This document shows, one piece after another, positions 41,695 to 52,634 of a stretch of 64,000 bases of DNA. Origin of the DNA: Limnephilus marmoratus. Lineage: Eukaryota; Arthropoda; Insecta; Trichoptera; Limnephilidae. A model generated the notes under the pieces. The model saw only the letters and a program-made list of their open reading frames with translations. It had not been told where the DNA came from and did not search any database. Numbering within the stretch: position 1 is the first letter of the stretch; each line of letters begins with the position of its first letter. The stretch is taken from positions 54,613,285 to 54,677,284 of the forward strand of contig OU862910.1 in the NCBI GenBank assembly GCA_917880885.1. The letters are read 5' to 3'. The position numbers and the translations under genes were made by a program.

Positions 41695-41960
41695 ATTACC
41701 GAGTAAGAAGAATATACGACGCGAATGTGAATGGTAGAAGAAGTCGGGGACGCCCGAGGAAGACGTGGCACGATCAAGTGAATCAAATACTTGAGTCGGG
41801 CCATGTCAAAAGTCAGAACAATAGAAGAGAATGTATGAGACGATGTATGAATGTGAGTGAGGCAAAGAGTGTGTGCCAAGACCGAGTTGTTTGGCGGTCC
41901 GTCCTCTCTGCCTACCCTTGCGGGGAAACGGCATGATGGTTAGTTAGTTAGTTAGTTAGT
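41695..41960 (+). mobile_element. LINE family T, best preserved 3' end
   Basis: The frame encodes RRIYDANVNGRRSRGRPRKTW, then NQILESGHVKSQNNRREC and VCQDRVVWRSVLSAYPCGE, ending a few codons before a tail of GTTA repeats (41940-41960). It is a 5'-truncated copy of the ORF C-terminus. Compared with 12.36 kb it keeps the GRPRK motif intact. Confidence 0.75.
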
Positions 41961-41969
41961 TAAAAAGTT

Positions 41970-42405
41970 TCGTTGCTTCTGTGTTGAATCCGGCGCTGGC
42001 TCCAGAAGCAGATAAATACTACAGCGAAGTTGGTCAGATGTTAGCGATATCCTCATGGTAAGACGTTCCATTGCACTTCCGTTGAATCCGTCACTGGTTC
42101 CAGAAGCAGATAAATACTATAGCAGAATTGGCTGTCCCAATGGTAACACTTTTCATTGCATCTACGTTGAATCCGGCATTGGCTCCAGAAGAAGATAAAT
42201 ACTGTAGCAGAATTGGCTGTGTCCCCATAGTAACACTTTCCATTGCACCTATTGAATCCGGCGCTGGCTCCAAAAGAAGATAAACACTGTAGCAGGATTG
42301 ACGGTATCCCCGTGGTAACATTTTCCATTGCATCTAAGTTGAATCCGGTGCTGGCTCCAGAATCAGATAAATACCATAGCGGAGTTGTTCAGAGGTTGGC
42401 GCTGT
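41970..42405. repeat. Tandem repeat of about 85 bp, five copies
   Basis: Each unit contains GTTGAATCCGGCGCTGGCTCC, AGAAG.AGATAAATACT.TAGC and TGGTAACACTTTCCATTGCA, with indels. Units begin near 41983, 42080, 42168, 42246 and 42339. It is non-coding; open frames merely follow the period. Confidence 0.8.
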
Positions 42406-42409
42406 TAAA

Positions 42410-42775
42410 AGCTTCTCATTAGGAAAATTAATTTGAGATTTTCCCAGAATTTGGTTCAGCACTCTCGCGTAAGCAGCTTAAATGTAAGCATTTTGTTTTC
42501 TTTGTACGATTCGCGACGGAGCGAGCAAATGTTTTTTCGTGGAGCGTTTTGTAATCCATTATTTGGGCGGAATTATTTCGGTGTTTTATTTTGTAATAAG
42601 GCACTAAATCAGTGACGGTAAGACGTCAGACTAAAAGCAAAATGAAAAATGTACGAAGTCGTTTTTATTTTGCTTTGTTTGATAATCGTTTCCGTAAGCA
42701 TTTTTTATTTTTTCGAGGTCGGTTTATCCATTAAGGGAGCATCGCGATCTTCTGCGGTACGAATGAGAGAAATTT
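42410..42775. other. Spacer
   Basis: One 60-codon chance frame (42433-42615). No motif recognised. Confidence 0.35.
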
Positions 42776-42779
42776 ATTT

Positions 42780-43610
42780 ATTTTTATTTATTTCATTATT
42801 TTCATACTACATTTGGTAACTAAATGACGTATTGTCCATCTCACTAGGTGTGAAACGCCTGTGTTGAGATGGCAATTTTCAGAGTGGTTATCTATGATTT
42901 TGTTTAAGTAATATTATGAAAAATATTATGAAAGTGAAAGGTTGATATAAAATCTTTTTTTCTTTAAATATACAATTCAAGTATGTTTCATATATATAGA
43001 AGATTGCAGTAGGTACATGGTTACATATATACACACAGTAGGTATAAAGGTAAGTATGTTATTAAATACTCGTGATGGAAATGTTTATTTGAGGTGATCA
43101 ATGATTTTACTTTTAAATGCATTTTTGGATTGCGTGTTACTAATTTCAGAAGGTAGAGAATTGAACAGCTTTGTTGCATTATATTTAAAACTTCTATGCC
43201 CATAAGAGGTTTGACAAACTGGGATGTTAAAAGATTTTACATGTGTGTACTTTTAAATTGATAAAGCAGGATATTTTTTTAATACAATTTTTTCAGGTTA
43301 GGAACATTTAGTATCTTAAAAATAAAATCATTCTCAACGGAACTTTAAGAATGACTTTCAAAATTAGTTTTTGAATCTTTACTAAAGCCTCCAGGCAAGA
43401 ATTTGTGGCACTTCCCCAGCTGATATACCATATTCAAGTGATGATTGTATAAGAGTACAGTAAACTTGTTTCAGTTGTTTTCTATTTAATATATCTCTAA
43501 CATTTTTAAAGAAGTAGACGAGTTTCCTCAGTTTTGTCGCTAGGTTTGTAACATGTACGTTCCATATAAGAAGATCATCTATTTGAATACCAATGGAATC
43601 CACACCGTTC
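42780..43610 (-). mobile_element. Jockey-like LINE 3' end
   Basis: 43603-43382 encodes TNLATKLRKLVYFFKNVRD and LKQVYCTLIQSSLEYGIS, the RT thumb region. The C-terminal part is recognisable further on (LYLLKLVTRNPKMHLKVKS, 43203-43021). The 3' UTR reaches ATTTATTTATTTTTATTTA at about 42780. Stops and frameshifts separate the parts. Confidence 0.65.
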
Positions 43611-43619
43611 TAAGTTTCT

Positions 43620-44400
43620 CAAATCTTTTTGAAAGACTTTTGCCGTCTTTTGGCGTACAATTTCCCACAATATTTTCTTCTATTATATTAAGAAAGACGA
43701 TATTTTTACTTTCTGTAATCTCAGGAGGATGTGGTTAAGATAAAGATACAATTTTTCTTTATTCGATTTTGAGCTGAATTTCCTTCTCAAGCTGCGTGGG
43801 TACTAAGTTACTTCATGCTGCGTATACATTTGCGAACATAAACACGAGTCGAGCCACGAATTATGGGAAAATAATGAAGCTTTGTTCCTTTCCTATAACT
43901 CGAGATTCGGCTGGCATGTGTATACGCCGCATGTATGTTTTCCCTTCAGGATACTCGTGAACTAACTCTACAAAACAACAATCAGCCTAGAAAACATCAC
44001 GCTTATTGTATTTCTGAAATTCACTACAAAAAAAAATTGTCTCCAACTAACCATCGTTTTTGGTTGTTGTTTATGTGTGATGTCGTAAAATGCATTGCTT
44101 ATTAAGTTTAAGGGTCTTTGCAGGGATAGGCACATATATGATCGAACTCCGCACAATATTCATTTATGTACAACTACCTGACCTTACGAACTTTGTACCG
44201 CCTCATAATCAATAACTGTTTTGTTAACTTATTAGCTGAATTAAATTCAGTTTTTTTTTTTAAATTACACAATTGAGCAATTATCGATGCGCAACTGCCC
44301 TTGTTTTGTTTTTGTCAGCATCAGAGATGGCGTCGTGTACGGATTTATATTTTTTGTGATTTTCTTACTTTTCCACTTAAGCACGGAAATTACGTTTCAT
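43620..44400. other. Spacer
   Basis: A direct pair around CATGCTGCGTATACATTTGC (43813) and GCATGTGTATACGCCGCATG (43913) is noted. No gene recognised. Confidence 0.3.
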
Positions 44401-44404
44401 TTTT

Positions 44405-44442
44405 AAACGGCTTCGAAAAGGAGGTGGTTCTCAATTCAACTG

Positions 44443-44506
<64 letters not shown>

Positions 44507-44960
44507 GTTACTTCAGAACTTTCGACTGGGTGAACCGATATTGATGATTCTTTTTTTATTTGAAAGCTGGTGCTTCCCGTGTGGTCCCATTTTAATTTGG
44601 TCCAGTTCTGACAATGGAATCCATGAGAAAATCATATAAGTCTTAAATTTGCATCAAGTATGTGCGCGACAAATGGGCGAATAACTCAATATCACGCCAA
44701 CCGATTTCGATGAATCTTTTTTTATTGGAAAGGATGTACTTCAAGGGTAGTTTGATGAGAGTTTTGTTTGGTTCTGATTATGGGATCCATGACAAAGTAA
44801 CGGAACTCTCCAATTCTGAAGAACAATATACTATATTGTTCTTCAGAATACTCGGCCGAATCTTAATCGAATTAGTTAGTGTACTTCAGATTCACTAAAA
44901 ATCAAAAAATAAACAAAAATTTTAACAAAATAAAAAAACGACTTCAAAAAATGCACTAAA
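44405..44960. mobile_element. Dispersed repeat with long T run and CTTCAAAA ends
   Basis: It starts GGCTTCGAAAAGGAGGTGG and TCAACTGAA, has a run of about 55 T (44446-44500), then two diverged direct segments: ACTGGGTGAACCGATATTGATG..CAATGGAATCCATGA (44526-44625) and CCAACCGATTTCGATGAATC..ATGGGATCCATGA (44695-44795). It ends near AACGACTTCAAAAAATGC. Such GGTGGACCGATT..GGATCCATGA phrases are common in insect non-autonomous elements; the class is undetermined. Confidence 0.5.
44813..44849. repeat. Perfect 37-bp palindrome
   Basis: Arms ATTCTGAAGAACAATATA and its complement, 18 bp each, face each other around one C. It may be a recent snap-back duplication. Confidence 0.8.
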
Positions 44961-44964
44961 AAGT

Positions 44965-45585
44965 AAAAAAATAATTTCGTATTCTTCTACAACTTTATAA
45001 TCAACTTACCTTTTCTACTTATCAATATGTAGGTAGGATTGTTATTTTTGGAGTCGGTGTCAACCAAGGTACCCGCCGACATTAAATATGTAAAATTACG
45101 TTTCATTTTCTTTATACGTGTGAGGGAGATTTATTATATTTTTTGTATTTTTCCTTTGGAGGGGTGCAGACATACGTTCACCGTTTGTCTCATTTTCGAC
45201 TATTGGCATTTAGTGTGTAAGAAAGAGGGGTAGCAAAATATGTTTAAGAGCAAAAGCAAAACAATCAGCGCGTGTAAATTTTACGTTTTTGAATTTTTGG
45301 AATTCACTTTACTACTCAATTTATATCTACTTATCATAATATTCCTGCAGCTCTTTCAAAAGATGAGAATTCGTTCCATACAAAATGTATGAGGAAAAGA
45401 ATGAAGGAGTGAATTTTTCCAATGTTTTAATAGCTATTCTGCTATTCAGGGCCGAGACAAATCCAACAAATCAAAGATCATAAAAATCGTTCCAACCGTT
45501 CTCGAATTATAAATGGTGTAACTAACCCGACATTGTTTTATATATTAGAAAATATTGTACATTGATAGGCTTCCATCATCGCTTA
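44965..45585. other. AT-rich spacer
   Basis: No gene or element end recognised. Confidence 0.35.
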
Positions 45586-45589
45586 CATA

Positions 45590-45720
45590 ATCTTCTGTTA
45601 TGCCGACTCTTGACATGACGCGATTCAAGCATTTCTTTCACTTGATCTTCGGGATTGCTACAGAGAGGTAGATACTCTCAGTATCGCTTTTGTGAAAAAC
45701 TACACTCAGCACTGCTACAG
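45590..45720. mobile_element. LINE family T piece followed by SINE family A piece
   Basis: GACTCTTGACATGACGCGATTCAAGC is a reverse family T phrase. GGTAGATACTCTCAGTATCGC is the family A phrase in forward orientation. Confidence 0.45.
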
Positions 45721-45724
45721 GTCG

Positions 45725-46087
45725 CCCCACTGGGTGGACTGGACTTAGCAGGGGTGCCCGGGTCCATGCGGTGAGGGTTTTCCGGGTCTTGGCGGTGGAT
45801 GCGTCTGCCCACCAACTGCGTGGCAGGCCGGATCGGGATAGACAGGTTGAGGGAGACCTTTTGATCTCTACAGCAGGACTTTCTCGTAACATCGCCTTGC
45901 ACGCAGTGAGATTGGAGGGTTGGATTCACTCTTGGACACATTGACCCCGGATTCCCACCCACCTCTTTCCTTCCCAGAACTTCCTCTTCTTCCTATCCAT
46001 AAAAAATACCATACACATCCCTGATCCTGACCCTGCATCCCCAAAGATGACGTCAAGACCTCCTGTGTGGAGCTAATGTAAAAACAA
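45725..46087 (+). mobile_element. Retroposon family B, long form
   Basis: It contains CTGGACTTAGCAGGGGTGCCCGGG, GACAGGTTGAGGGAG, CCCCAAAGATGACG and CCTCCTGTGTGGAGCTAATGT, then an A-rich tail. The middle resembles the 53.1-53.5 and 9.5-9.9 kb copies, which are longer than the 330-bp form. The GGGAGGCGGGAATG start is missing. Confidence 0.6.
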
Positions 46088-46262
46088 AAATGCCGTGATT
46101 ACTTTTTTTATGATTTGAAATACCGTGATTACTTGTCGTGATTACTTTTTTTTCATCTTGAGTATTTTTTTTTTGTGATGTTATGCTCATTTAGATGTTC
46201 TTTGCAAAAAGTAACAAAATATGTAAAAGCCGCGATTCAAGCACTTGAATCAACTTGATTTT

Positions 46263-46440
46263 AACGATTGATATCAGAAGGGTAAGCACCCTCAGTATTG
46301 CTCTGGTGAAAGATCACAACCAACCTTCCTTTCCTCATTTCCTTCCTTTACCCACTTCTTCCAGCTTCAAAACATACCCCTATTGGGGATGTCAAGGTTC
46401 CTCCCAAGAATTGAGACTCTTGTGCGGTATTTACTTTAAA
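46263..46440 (+). mobile_element. SINE family A body
   Basis: AAGCACCCTCAGTATTGCTCTGG, the pyrimidine block, CCCCTATTGGGGATGTC and GAGACTCTTGTGCGG appear in order, with the central GGCTTTAGCC part deleted. Confidence 0.5.
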
Positions 46441-46444
46441 AAAA

Positions 46445-47550
46445 ACTACTCCAACATGAACTGCCAGGCTCGCTCCCTTAGGCAGGTAGATTTTTCTATG
46501 TTTCATTTTAATCCTGAATAAGAGTAATTTCAAGAATATGCAAAAAGGATCGCCGTCTCCTCGCTCTGCCGGCAGTTTAATATGCTCGTGGAATTCAATT
46601 CTTGTTTCTGTTTTGTGTACGTGTTAAAACAAACATTGGCCACGTGTTTCTGTACTTGTTGGTTGGTGGGGCGAGTCCACGTGTCCGATCACAGCCGCCT
46701 CGGCGCGTGCGCAGCTGCTCTGTTTATTTGCTATAAGTGCTAAACCGCAGTTAACTAAGAAATCGGATTTGATTCCGACGCGGAACGGGTTTTATGGAGC
46801 TATTGGAATCGTTCAAATATGAAACCGCTGTAAAAAGCAATCAATTGTAAGACATAAATTGGCCATTTGAAATCAATAAAAAAAGGCGGGCTACTAACTT
46901 GTTTGTATATGATTATTGTTACAATAAACGCCCGGGTTGCCGGCATTTAAAAAAAAATACAATTTGCAGACGGTTTAGGGAAATTACGGTAAACCTACTT
47001 ACAGAAGTGTCCCTGTAACTGTATATATTCGTTAAGAGTCCCCAAAGGGGTGTGCACTGTGCAGTGAAGATGTACCGCCGAATTCCAAAAGTATTCAATT
47101 TTATTTTCATGCAAATGCCTCAATGATAAAACTTGATTGAATATTGAATTGATAAAACTGAATTGATAAAACTGTATTGTTAATATAATTATAATTACAA
47201 AAAATCGACACAATAAATAAATTAATTTAATATCCAACTCATTATTAATGCTATATTTTAAGTCTATGTCAGGTTTGAATTTTGTGAATAATGATAAAAA
47301 AATTATAATTTAAATTAATTATAATTTCATAAGGTCAGATGTCAGAGGATCTACTTTCGGGTCATCATGTTATTGAATAATTACATATAACATACTAACA
47401 AACATACAACACAATACATACCAATTTTTTTTTTTTACTAAAATAATTCATTTTACCTTGATTATAAATCTTTATTTTTGGTTTAAATTTAGCTTACATA
47501 TTATTTTTCAGCATTATATTAATATATATTTTTAATGTATTATATATAAA
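46445..47550. other. Spacer with a small GC-rich patch
   Basis: GGCGCGTGCGCAGCTGC at about 46700 resembles an NRF1-type site within a CpG-denser 150 bp, but no gene start is attached. The remainder is AT-rich. Confidence 0.3.
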
Positions 47551-47554
47551 TTTT

Positions 47555-47680
47555 TGTTTTATAAAATGGAGGCCTCAGCACAGGTTAGCTACCCAGTGAG
47601 GCCGACATTGCTGGATTGTACTTGAAATGTATAAATATCTTATATTGTATCGAACAAATAATTAAATAATAGCTGCGGGC
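47555..47680 (+). mobile_element. LINE 3' UTR
   Basis: CTACCCAGTGAGGCC and TGGATTGTACTTGAAATG match the fragment at 17.62-17.74 kb in reverse. An AT-rich tail follows. Confidence 0.45.
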
Positions 47681-47684
47681 TTGT

Positions 47685-48425
47685 ATAATAGCCTTTCTTA
47701 CGTGAACAAGGAAAATTGTATTTTTTTCTGTTTGGCTAACAAAAACTGTGAATTATAGAAAAGTGTATAAAAGACGCCCAAATATATTTCCTAGATGCTT
47801 CAAGTTTTGTCTAGTCCAGGCTCGTCGACTCCAATAAAAACCAAACCCTTTCGAAATAGTCCAGTTTTTATTTTTTATTTTCGTTGAATATAAATTACTA
47901 CGAAAGCAATAATGTAACCCCATTGTGTATTCAATATGAATCAATCCTTGTTATTGTTGTTGATTTCGGCAAACAGTTCTAGGTTCTTCGTCGCGTGGGC
48001 GGTGCGGGAGATAAATAACATCGATAGAGAGCTAATAAATGTATCATTGTCAAGCATACACTTATTTAGCGGCTTTAGAGTTGTTTTTTTTCTTGTTTTC
48101 GGAGGGTACCTCGGGGTGAGTGATGGATCTTCGTTTGCCAAAAGTTTCGCCAGTTTACGTGTAAAAGCTCACGACAAATAGCATTTTTATCTCGTATTTA
48201 ATATTTATGAATTAAAGTCAAATAGCTGCTTACGTCACTTTATTAGATACAAAATCTACATATTTCAAGAACAATGTTCTTTTCATCAGACTCAAATAAC
48301 CAAAAAAATGATACGAGTGGAAGAGGTAAAACTTTCTGTGAATATTTGTTCAAAATGTTTCAGGATACATTGAATATTATTTTTCAAACTAAACAGAATT
48401 ATGGACAAATACTTAGGCACAAGAT
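47685..48425. other. Spacer
   Basis: An 81-codon plus frame (47936-48181) overlaps a 66-codon minus frame. Neither shows motifs or splice support. Confidence 0.3.
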
Positions 48426-48429
48426 AAAC

Positions 48430-48680
48430 TAACTAACCACCACAACATTTCCCCGCAGGTGTAGGAAGAGAGGATGGACCGCCAAACAACTCGGTATTGG
48501 CATGCACTCCTTGTCTCATTCACATTCATACATCGTCTCATACACACTCTTCTATTATTCTGACTCTTGACACAGCCCGATTCAAGTATCTGATTATCTT
48601 GATCGGGTGTCCCCGATTTTCTCTACCATTCTTATTTGCATCGTACATTCTCCTGACACTCCTTTCTTATGCAAAAGAGA
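48430..48680 (-). mobile_element. LINE family T 3' end
   Basis: CTAACTAACCACC, GGATGGACCGCCAAAC, CATACATCGTCTCATACAC and TCGGGTGTCCCCGATTTTC are the complement of the family's tail and RVVWRS, MRRCMN and GRPRK-region codons. Several frames are broken. Confidence 0.6.
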
Positions 48681-48681
48681 C

Positions 48682-48853
48682 TAGGGAACGTACCCATACT
48701 ACGTGACCAACTTTTTGCAATTTTTAACCCCCCCCCCCCCCCCCCCCGGTGACCAAAAACCTAAGCAACCCGCCGCTCATTTGTATGGAGCGTGACATTT
48801 TGATGACCCCCCCCCCCCCTAAACGTGTCACGTAGTATGGGTACGTTCCCCTA
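48682..48853. mobile_element. hAT-type MITE, 172 bp
   Basis: The ends TAGGGAACGTACCCATACTA and the complement of TAGGGGAACGTACCCATACT are inverted repeats of about 27 bp. An 8-bp near-duplication flanks them (AAAGAGAC at 48674-48681, GAAGAGAC at 48854-48861). Two C runs lie inside, and the long minus-strand frame across them is an artefact of those runs. Confidence 0.75.
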
Positions 48854-48859
48854 GAAGAG

Positions 48860-49120
48860 ACAAGAAAGATCGGTAAGAAGTACGAAGATTCAAAAAGAGA
48901 CAAGGCGAGCCAAGAAGGGGCAAGATGAGCCAAGATGAACTTAAAGAAACAACAGAGACAAGAGCCACGAAGAGACGAGAATAACCAGGGAGAACCAAAA
49001 AGTTGTAATACAACAAGAAGAGGCAGGAAGAAGGAAGATATGAAGAAGAAAACCATAACGCTCAATCAATTCCTTTATTCCTACCCATCCTAAATTCCAA
49101 TATTGGCTTATTAGGTTGCA
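48860..49120. other. Purine-rich spacer
   Basis: AGAGACAAGA and GAGCCAAGA phrases recur between 48850 and 49000. No gene. Confidence 0.4.
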
Positions 49121-49160
49121 TTGTATACCGGTCGATTAAACTCCAACCTCCAAAACGAAA

Positions 49161-49850
49161 ATGATGATACAGAGCAGGAACCCTTCACACAGAAGAAGAA
49201 GTAGTGTACAATTCAAAGACAACTACTCATACGAAGTGGTCGACAAATTCACCTACCTGGGCTCCAGTCTGACAGAGAATAATGAGGATCCAGCAGAAAT
49301 CAGAAGGAGAATCACAGCAGCCAACAAAACGTACTTCTCTTTGCTGCCAGTGTTTAAATCACGTAGTGTCCACAGAAAATTCAAAATAACCATATATAAG
49401 ACCATTGTTAGAACTGTATTGGCATATGGATGTGAGGCGCTGACACTGACGGTAAAGATGGCTGAAATGCTGGATACTATTGAAAAAAAAGTGCTGAGAA
49501 GAATATGTGGACCCGTGAAAGAGGGTGAACAGTGGCGCATCCGGCACAATACAGAATTGTATGATATATATATGTATAAGGCACATAGCATCTCAACACA
49601 TATGAGACTCCTCAGGCTGAGATGGGCTGGGCATGTACAGAGAATGCCGGATACACGCGTCCCAAAAAGAATTTTGACTGGACACCCAGGTGGAAAGAGA
49701 AAAGTGGGAAGACCCAGACTGAGGTGGGAAGACGAAGTAAGAGGGGATGCAGCACAGCTTCTCCAGGTACTAAATTGGAAGTCAGCCGCTGAGGACAGGA
49801 GGAGTTGGAGGCGACTGTTGCAGGAGGCCAAAGCTCGATATGGGCTGTAG
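49161..49850 (+). CDS. LINE reverse transcriptase, C-terminal fragment (RTE-like)
   Basis: The 229 codons encode the part after the catalytic palm of a non-LTR retrotransposon protein. TYLGSSL is at residues 31-37, VLAYGCEAL at 86-94, a VLRRICGP segment at 111-118, RWAGHVQRM at 154-162 and GRPRLRWEDEV at 183-193, followed by the natural C-terminus. These are the usual landmarks of RTE-like proteins that mobilise their own RNA by target-primed reverse transcription. The endonuclease domain and the YADD palm are absent, so the copy is 5'-truncated and dead. It is free of stops, so the insertion is relatively young. The start is the first ATG of a truncated frame and not a true start. The 254-codon frame on the opposite strand is its shadow. 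Confidence 0.85.
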   Translation: MMIQSRNPSHRRRSSVQFKDNYSYEVVDKFTYLGSSLTENNEDPAEIRRRITAANKTYFSLLPVFKSRSVHRKFKITIYKTIVRTVLAYGCEALTLTVKMAEMLDTIEKKVLRRICGPVKEGEQWRIRHNTELYDIYMYKAHSISTHMRLLRLRWAGHVQRMPDTRVPKRILTGHPGGKRKVGRPRLRWEDEVRGDAAQLLQVLNWKSAAEDRRSWRRLLQEAKARYGL

Positions 49851-50009
49851 CGCCATCGAAGAAGAAACTCCAACCTCCTTTCCATCCTCAGAGCAAGTAT
49901 TCCAAGTCCTAATAAATCGGTGCCTCTTGGTGTACCGGTCTCACCGGGACAGGAGTGCTCCTGGCTGGGGTGGTACAATCGTATCGTATTGTATCCATTC
50001 ACATTTGCG
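49851..50009 (+). mobile_element. 3' end of the 49.2-kb LINE, then unassigned
   Basis: GCGCCATCGAAGAAGAAA directly after the stop is typical of the short 3' UTR of such elements. The following sequence up to 50009 repeats CTCCAACCTCC from before the frame (49141), which may be a target-site duplication or chance. Confidence 0.4.
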
Positions 50010-50230
50010 ACGTACATTCTCCTGACACCTCTTTCTTATTTCATTCGCTCTACATGCTCAAACTACCTGAGCGTCTCTTTCTTGATCTTACTCATTACTC
50101 ATTACGTTTCTATCAATCTTACATTCTTTGCGAATCTCCACATTTATCGCATGATCATAAAAGGTTTTACAAACATACACCTTAGGGATCTCATTTCTAC
50201 AGCATTCATTCTACTTTCTTCCTTTTTCTG
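50010..50230 (-). mobile_element. LINE family T fragment
   Basis: GACGTACATTCTCCTGACAC, TTGATCTTACTCATTAC, CATTCTTTGCGAATCTCCAC and TCGCATGATCATAAAAGG correspond in reverse to coding sequence of the 12.36-kb copy upstream of GRPRK. Confidence 0.55.
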
Positions 50231-50237
50231 CCGGTTC

Positions 50238-50466
50238 CATGTCAACTCAGAATCAAGTCAACTCAACACCCCTTTGAAAAGTCATGAAAAGTTATGAAAA
50301 ACGTATTTGAACAATAGCCCTTCACCTAACCTAACGTAACCTATTATATAATTAATTGATTTATTTTTTTTATCACTATTATTTTTATATATTATATATT
50401 TTTTTTATATTATTTATTAATGAGTTTTCAAAGGAGGTGTTGAGATGAGTTCATTCTGAGTTGTCT
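50238..50466. mobile_element. MITE family M, copy 3
   Basis: GTCAACTCAGAATCAAGTCAACTCAACACC.. and the complementary ..GGTGTTGAGATGAGTTCATTCTGAGTTGTC enclose an AT-rich centre with CCTAACCTAACGTAACC. Confidence 0.6.
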
Positions 50467-50587
50467 AGTCACGCTCACTGCCAAACATTTGGGTAGGTAG
50501 GTAAGACCTCCATTGTGGGCTGCTAACTTGAATATTATCTTTTAAATTTCATTGAATTACATACGATATTTAATAACGAAAAAAAAG

Positions 50588-51350
50588 ATCGAGTGCAGTT
50601 TACACGCGGTAGAAGCGAAACTTCTCAACCAATTCTTGAAAAGTGAGGTCATAATAAAGCGACCAATGAGCGCAGACCTAGCGTAATTTCCGTTTCATAT
50701 CTCAACCAATCTTCATCGTCACTCTTGGCTATACAACCCCTGGTGGGTTTTTTTTTATATGAGCTCCACACAGGAGGCCCTGAGGAAAATAATTTCCCAC
50801 AGGACCTATGACATCTTTGGGGATGCTGTGTGGAGATTTTTCTTAAGGAAAGAAGGGAGCGGAGTGTTCTGGGAAGGAACAGGGTTTAAAGGGTGGGAAG
50901 GAATCAGGGGTTCAGTGTGTCCTGGTCATCCGCCTGCAAGACCTAGATAAACCTCACCCCTTGAACCGAGGCACCCCTGCTAAATAACCAAACATAGCGA
51001 ACCACTTGGGGTGACTTATGGCAGAGGTGTTGGTTATCCAATAAAGGTTCCCGGGGCGGCGGTACCCATTCCCGCCTCCCAAATTCTTCTTGGTCTGGAC
51101 CTTGTCTTGTCTTCTCGGGTCTTAACCTCCTCAAGAGTCTTCCTCCACTCATCACGGTTTTGTGCCAGCTCTCTCCAGTTTACAATCTCCAAGGTGGATA
51201 TATCTTCGAGGACGTTGTCGCTCCAACAATAGGAGCCAATAAAAGTGACATCATAATCAAAGCGGCCAATGAGCGCAGTTGATGCGTCGCAGGTGCAATA
51301 ATCGTTATTTCCGTTTTATCCGAATTATATAGCTATAGAAGTTTCACTTC
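50588..51350. mobile_element. Element with GAAGTTTCACTTC ends, carrying retroposon B
   Basis: Left block GAGTGCAGTTTACACGCGGTAGAAGCGAAACTTC and right block GAAGTTTCACTTCAAAAATTG match the ends at 4.29-4.65 kb. The phrase AAAGCGGCCAATGAGCGCAG occurs on both sides of the nested retroposon (50665 and 51261), suggesting duplicated internal sequence. Confidence 0.45.
50750..51080 (-). mobile_element. Retroposon family B, short form, reverse
   Basis: It runs from a T run and GAGCTCCACACAGGAGGCC through to GGGGCGGCGGTACCCATTCCCGCCTCCC. It is the full reverse complement layout of the 28.5-kb copy. Confidence 0.7.
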
Positions 51351-51416
51351 AAAAATTGTAAATGTAAGATTAATTTATTTATTGTTCTGTTATACGTGGT
51401 GGAATTATATTGTATT

Positions 51417-51725
51417 AAATTGAAATTAAAACAATTTTTCAACTTATTTCCACATATTTATTTAACCAGTACCGGTTGCATCCTATTATGGACATCTTCA
51501 GGCTGGCAATTGACATTCTTTTGTTAGAGAATTTATATAAAATTTGGTAGGTAGGTACACAATATTAGAGTAGGTACATATATGTAGGTTACCTACCAAA
51601 TTTTATATAAATTCTCTAACAAAAGAATGTCAATTGCCAGCCTGAAGATGTCCATAATAGGATGCAACCGGTACTGGTTAAATAAATATGTGGAAATAAG
51701 TTAAAAAATTGTTTTAATTTCAATT
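51417..51725. repeat. Foldback unit with degenerate hammerhead core
   Basis: Arms about 51417-51553 and 51589-51725 are near-perfect inverted copies. In the right arm CCAG..CTGAAGATGTCC..GGATGCAACCGGTACTGG (about 51637-51677) keeps the CUGANGA box and the CCAG/CTGG outer stem, but has GCAA where GAAA is expected. The left arm holds the same on the minus strand. Arms start in AATTGAAATTAAAACAATT. Confidence 0.65.
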
Positions 51726-51739
51726 TTCAATTTAATAAG

Positions 51740-52310
51740 ATTAGTTGTTTAACCAAAGCATTTCTACGTTTAATATCGTCAGATTGAAAGCTGTGTGACG
51801 TAACCTACCCGGGGAAACTGATGGAAATTTTATGTTTGAGGTAAATTGTTCGCAAAGCCGTTTTGTGAAAAAAGCTTATCTTTCAGAAAAACTTTCAGAA
51901 GATTTTTTATTTTACTTTACAGCTTAATATGCTATTTACTTATTGATTTTTGGTACAAAGCAAGTTTTACTCTCTGTATGGAGTTGTCGTGTTTATCTTT
52001 TGAAAATAAGTAAACAAAAATATAATATCATTGAAAATAACCATAGTTTTGAAAAAAATACGGGGATAAATATTCTTCATATTAATCATAAAGGAAAACG
52101 TTTAGATAACTAAACTTGGAAACCTTGGAAATAAAAAAAATCCCTTAAAAATAATGAATCTATTATCAACAACCAAAAAATATTGTCTTATAGCCCAATC
52201 ATGGATATGTTCCCCTACCCACCCACTCTTCATTAATACCTAGAAACGGCTCCACCCCTACCATAATATTACATTGTTCCCATCCATATTTCGTATCTGT
52301 CAAATCAGTA
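51740..52310. other. AT-rich spacer
   Basis: No gene recognised. Confidence 0.35.
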
Positions 52311-52317
52311 TACGTTT

Positions 52318-52355
52318 GCCCTGAAGAAGGAACGGTCGTTCTGAAACCGGTCGGC
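52318..52355 (+). ncRNA. Hammerhead-like motif
   Basis: GCC-CTGAAGA-AGGAACG..CGTTCT-GAAA-CCGGTC-GGC: stem I GCC/GGC, CUGANGA box, stem II GAACG/CGTTC with one extra 5' nucleotide, GAAA, and a GUC that would be the cleavage site after a short palindromic stem III (ACCGGT). Known: Penelope-like elements carry hammerheads with very short stem III. No partner arm is present here. Confidence 0.5.
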
Positions 52356-52634
52356 TTTACTCAAATATATAAGTGGTTCAAACAAAGTTAAATTGTTTCA
52401 TTTATCTAAAAATATAATATATCATATTTATGTTTTCTTGCAGACCTTATTGAATAATTATTTTCCAATTCTCTGATCGTCTAAGAATATTTACTGCGGA
52501 AGGTGAAACAGCTGTCACATAACTTTGCATGACTGTTTCAAAATAGTAGTGGATTCAAATGGAAAATAGATAGGTAAGTAATTCAATAAATTTCTTCTTC
52601 TAACACAGCAAACTTATTTTGTGGCACCATTATG

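Noticed and set aside
48724..49065. 113-codon minus-strand frame rich in Gly, Leu and Phe
   Set aside because: It runs through the C homopolymers of a hAT MITE and purine-rich repeats; it is compositional.
49253..50017. Longest open frame of the window (254 codons, minus strand)
   Set aside because: It is antisense to the LINE reverse transcriptase C-terminus at 49161-49850 and has no motif of its own.
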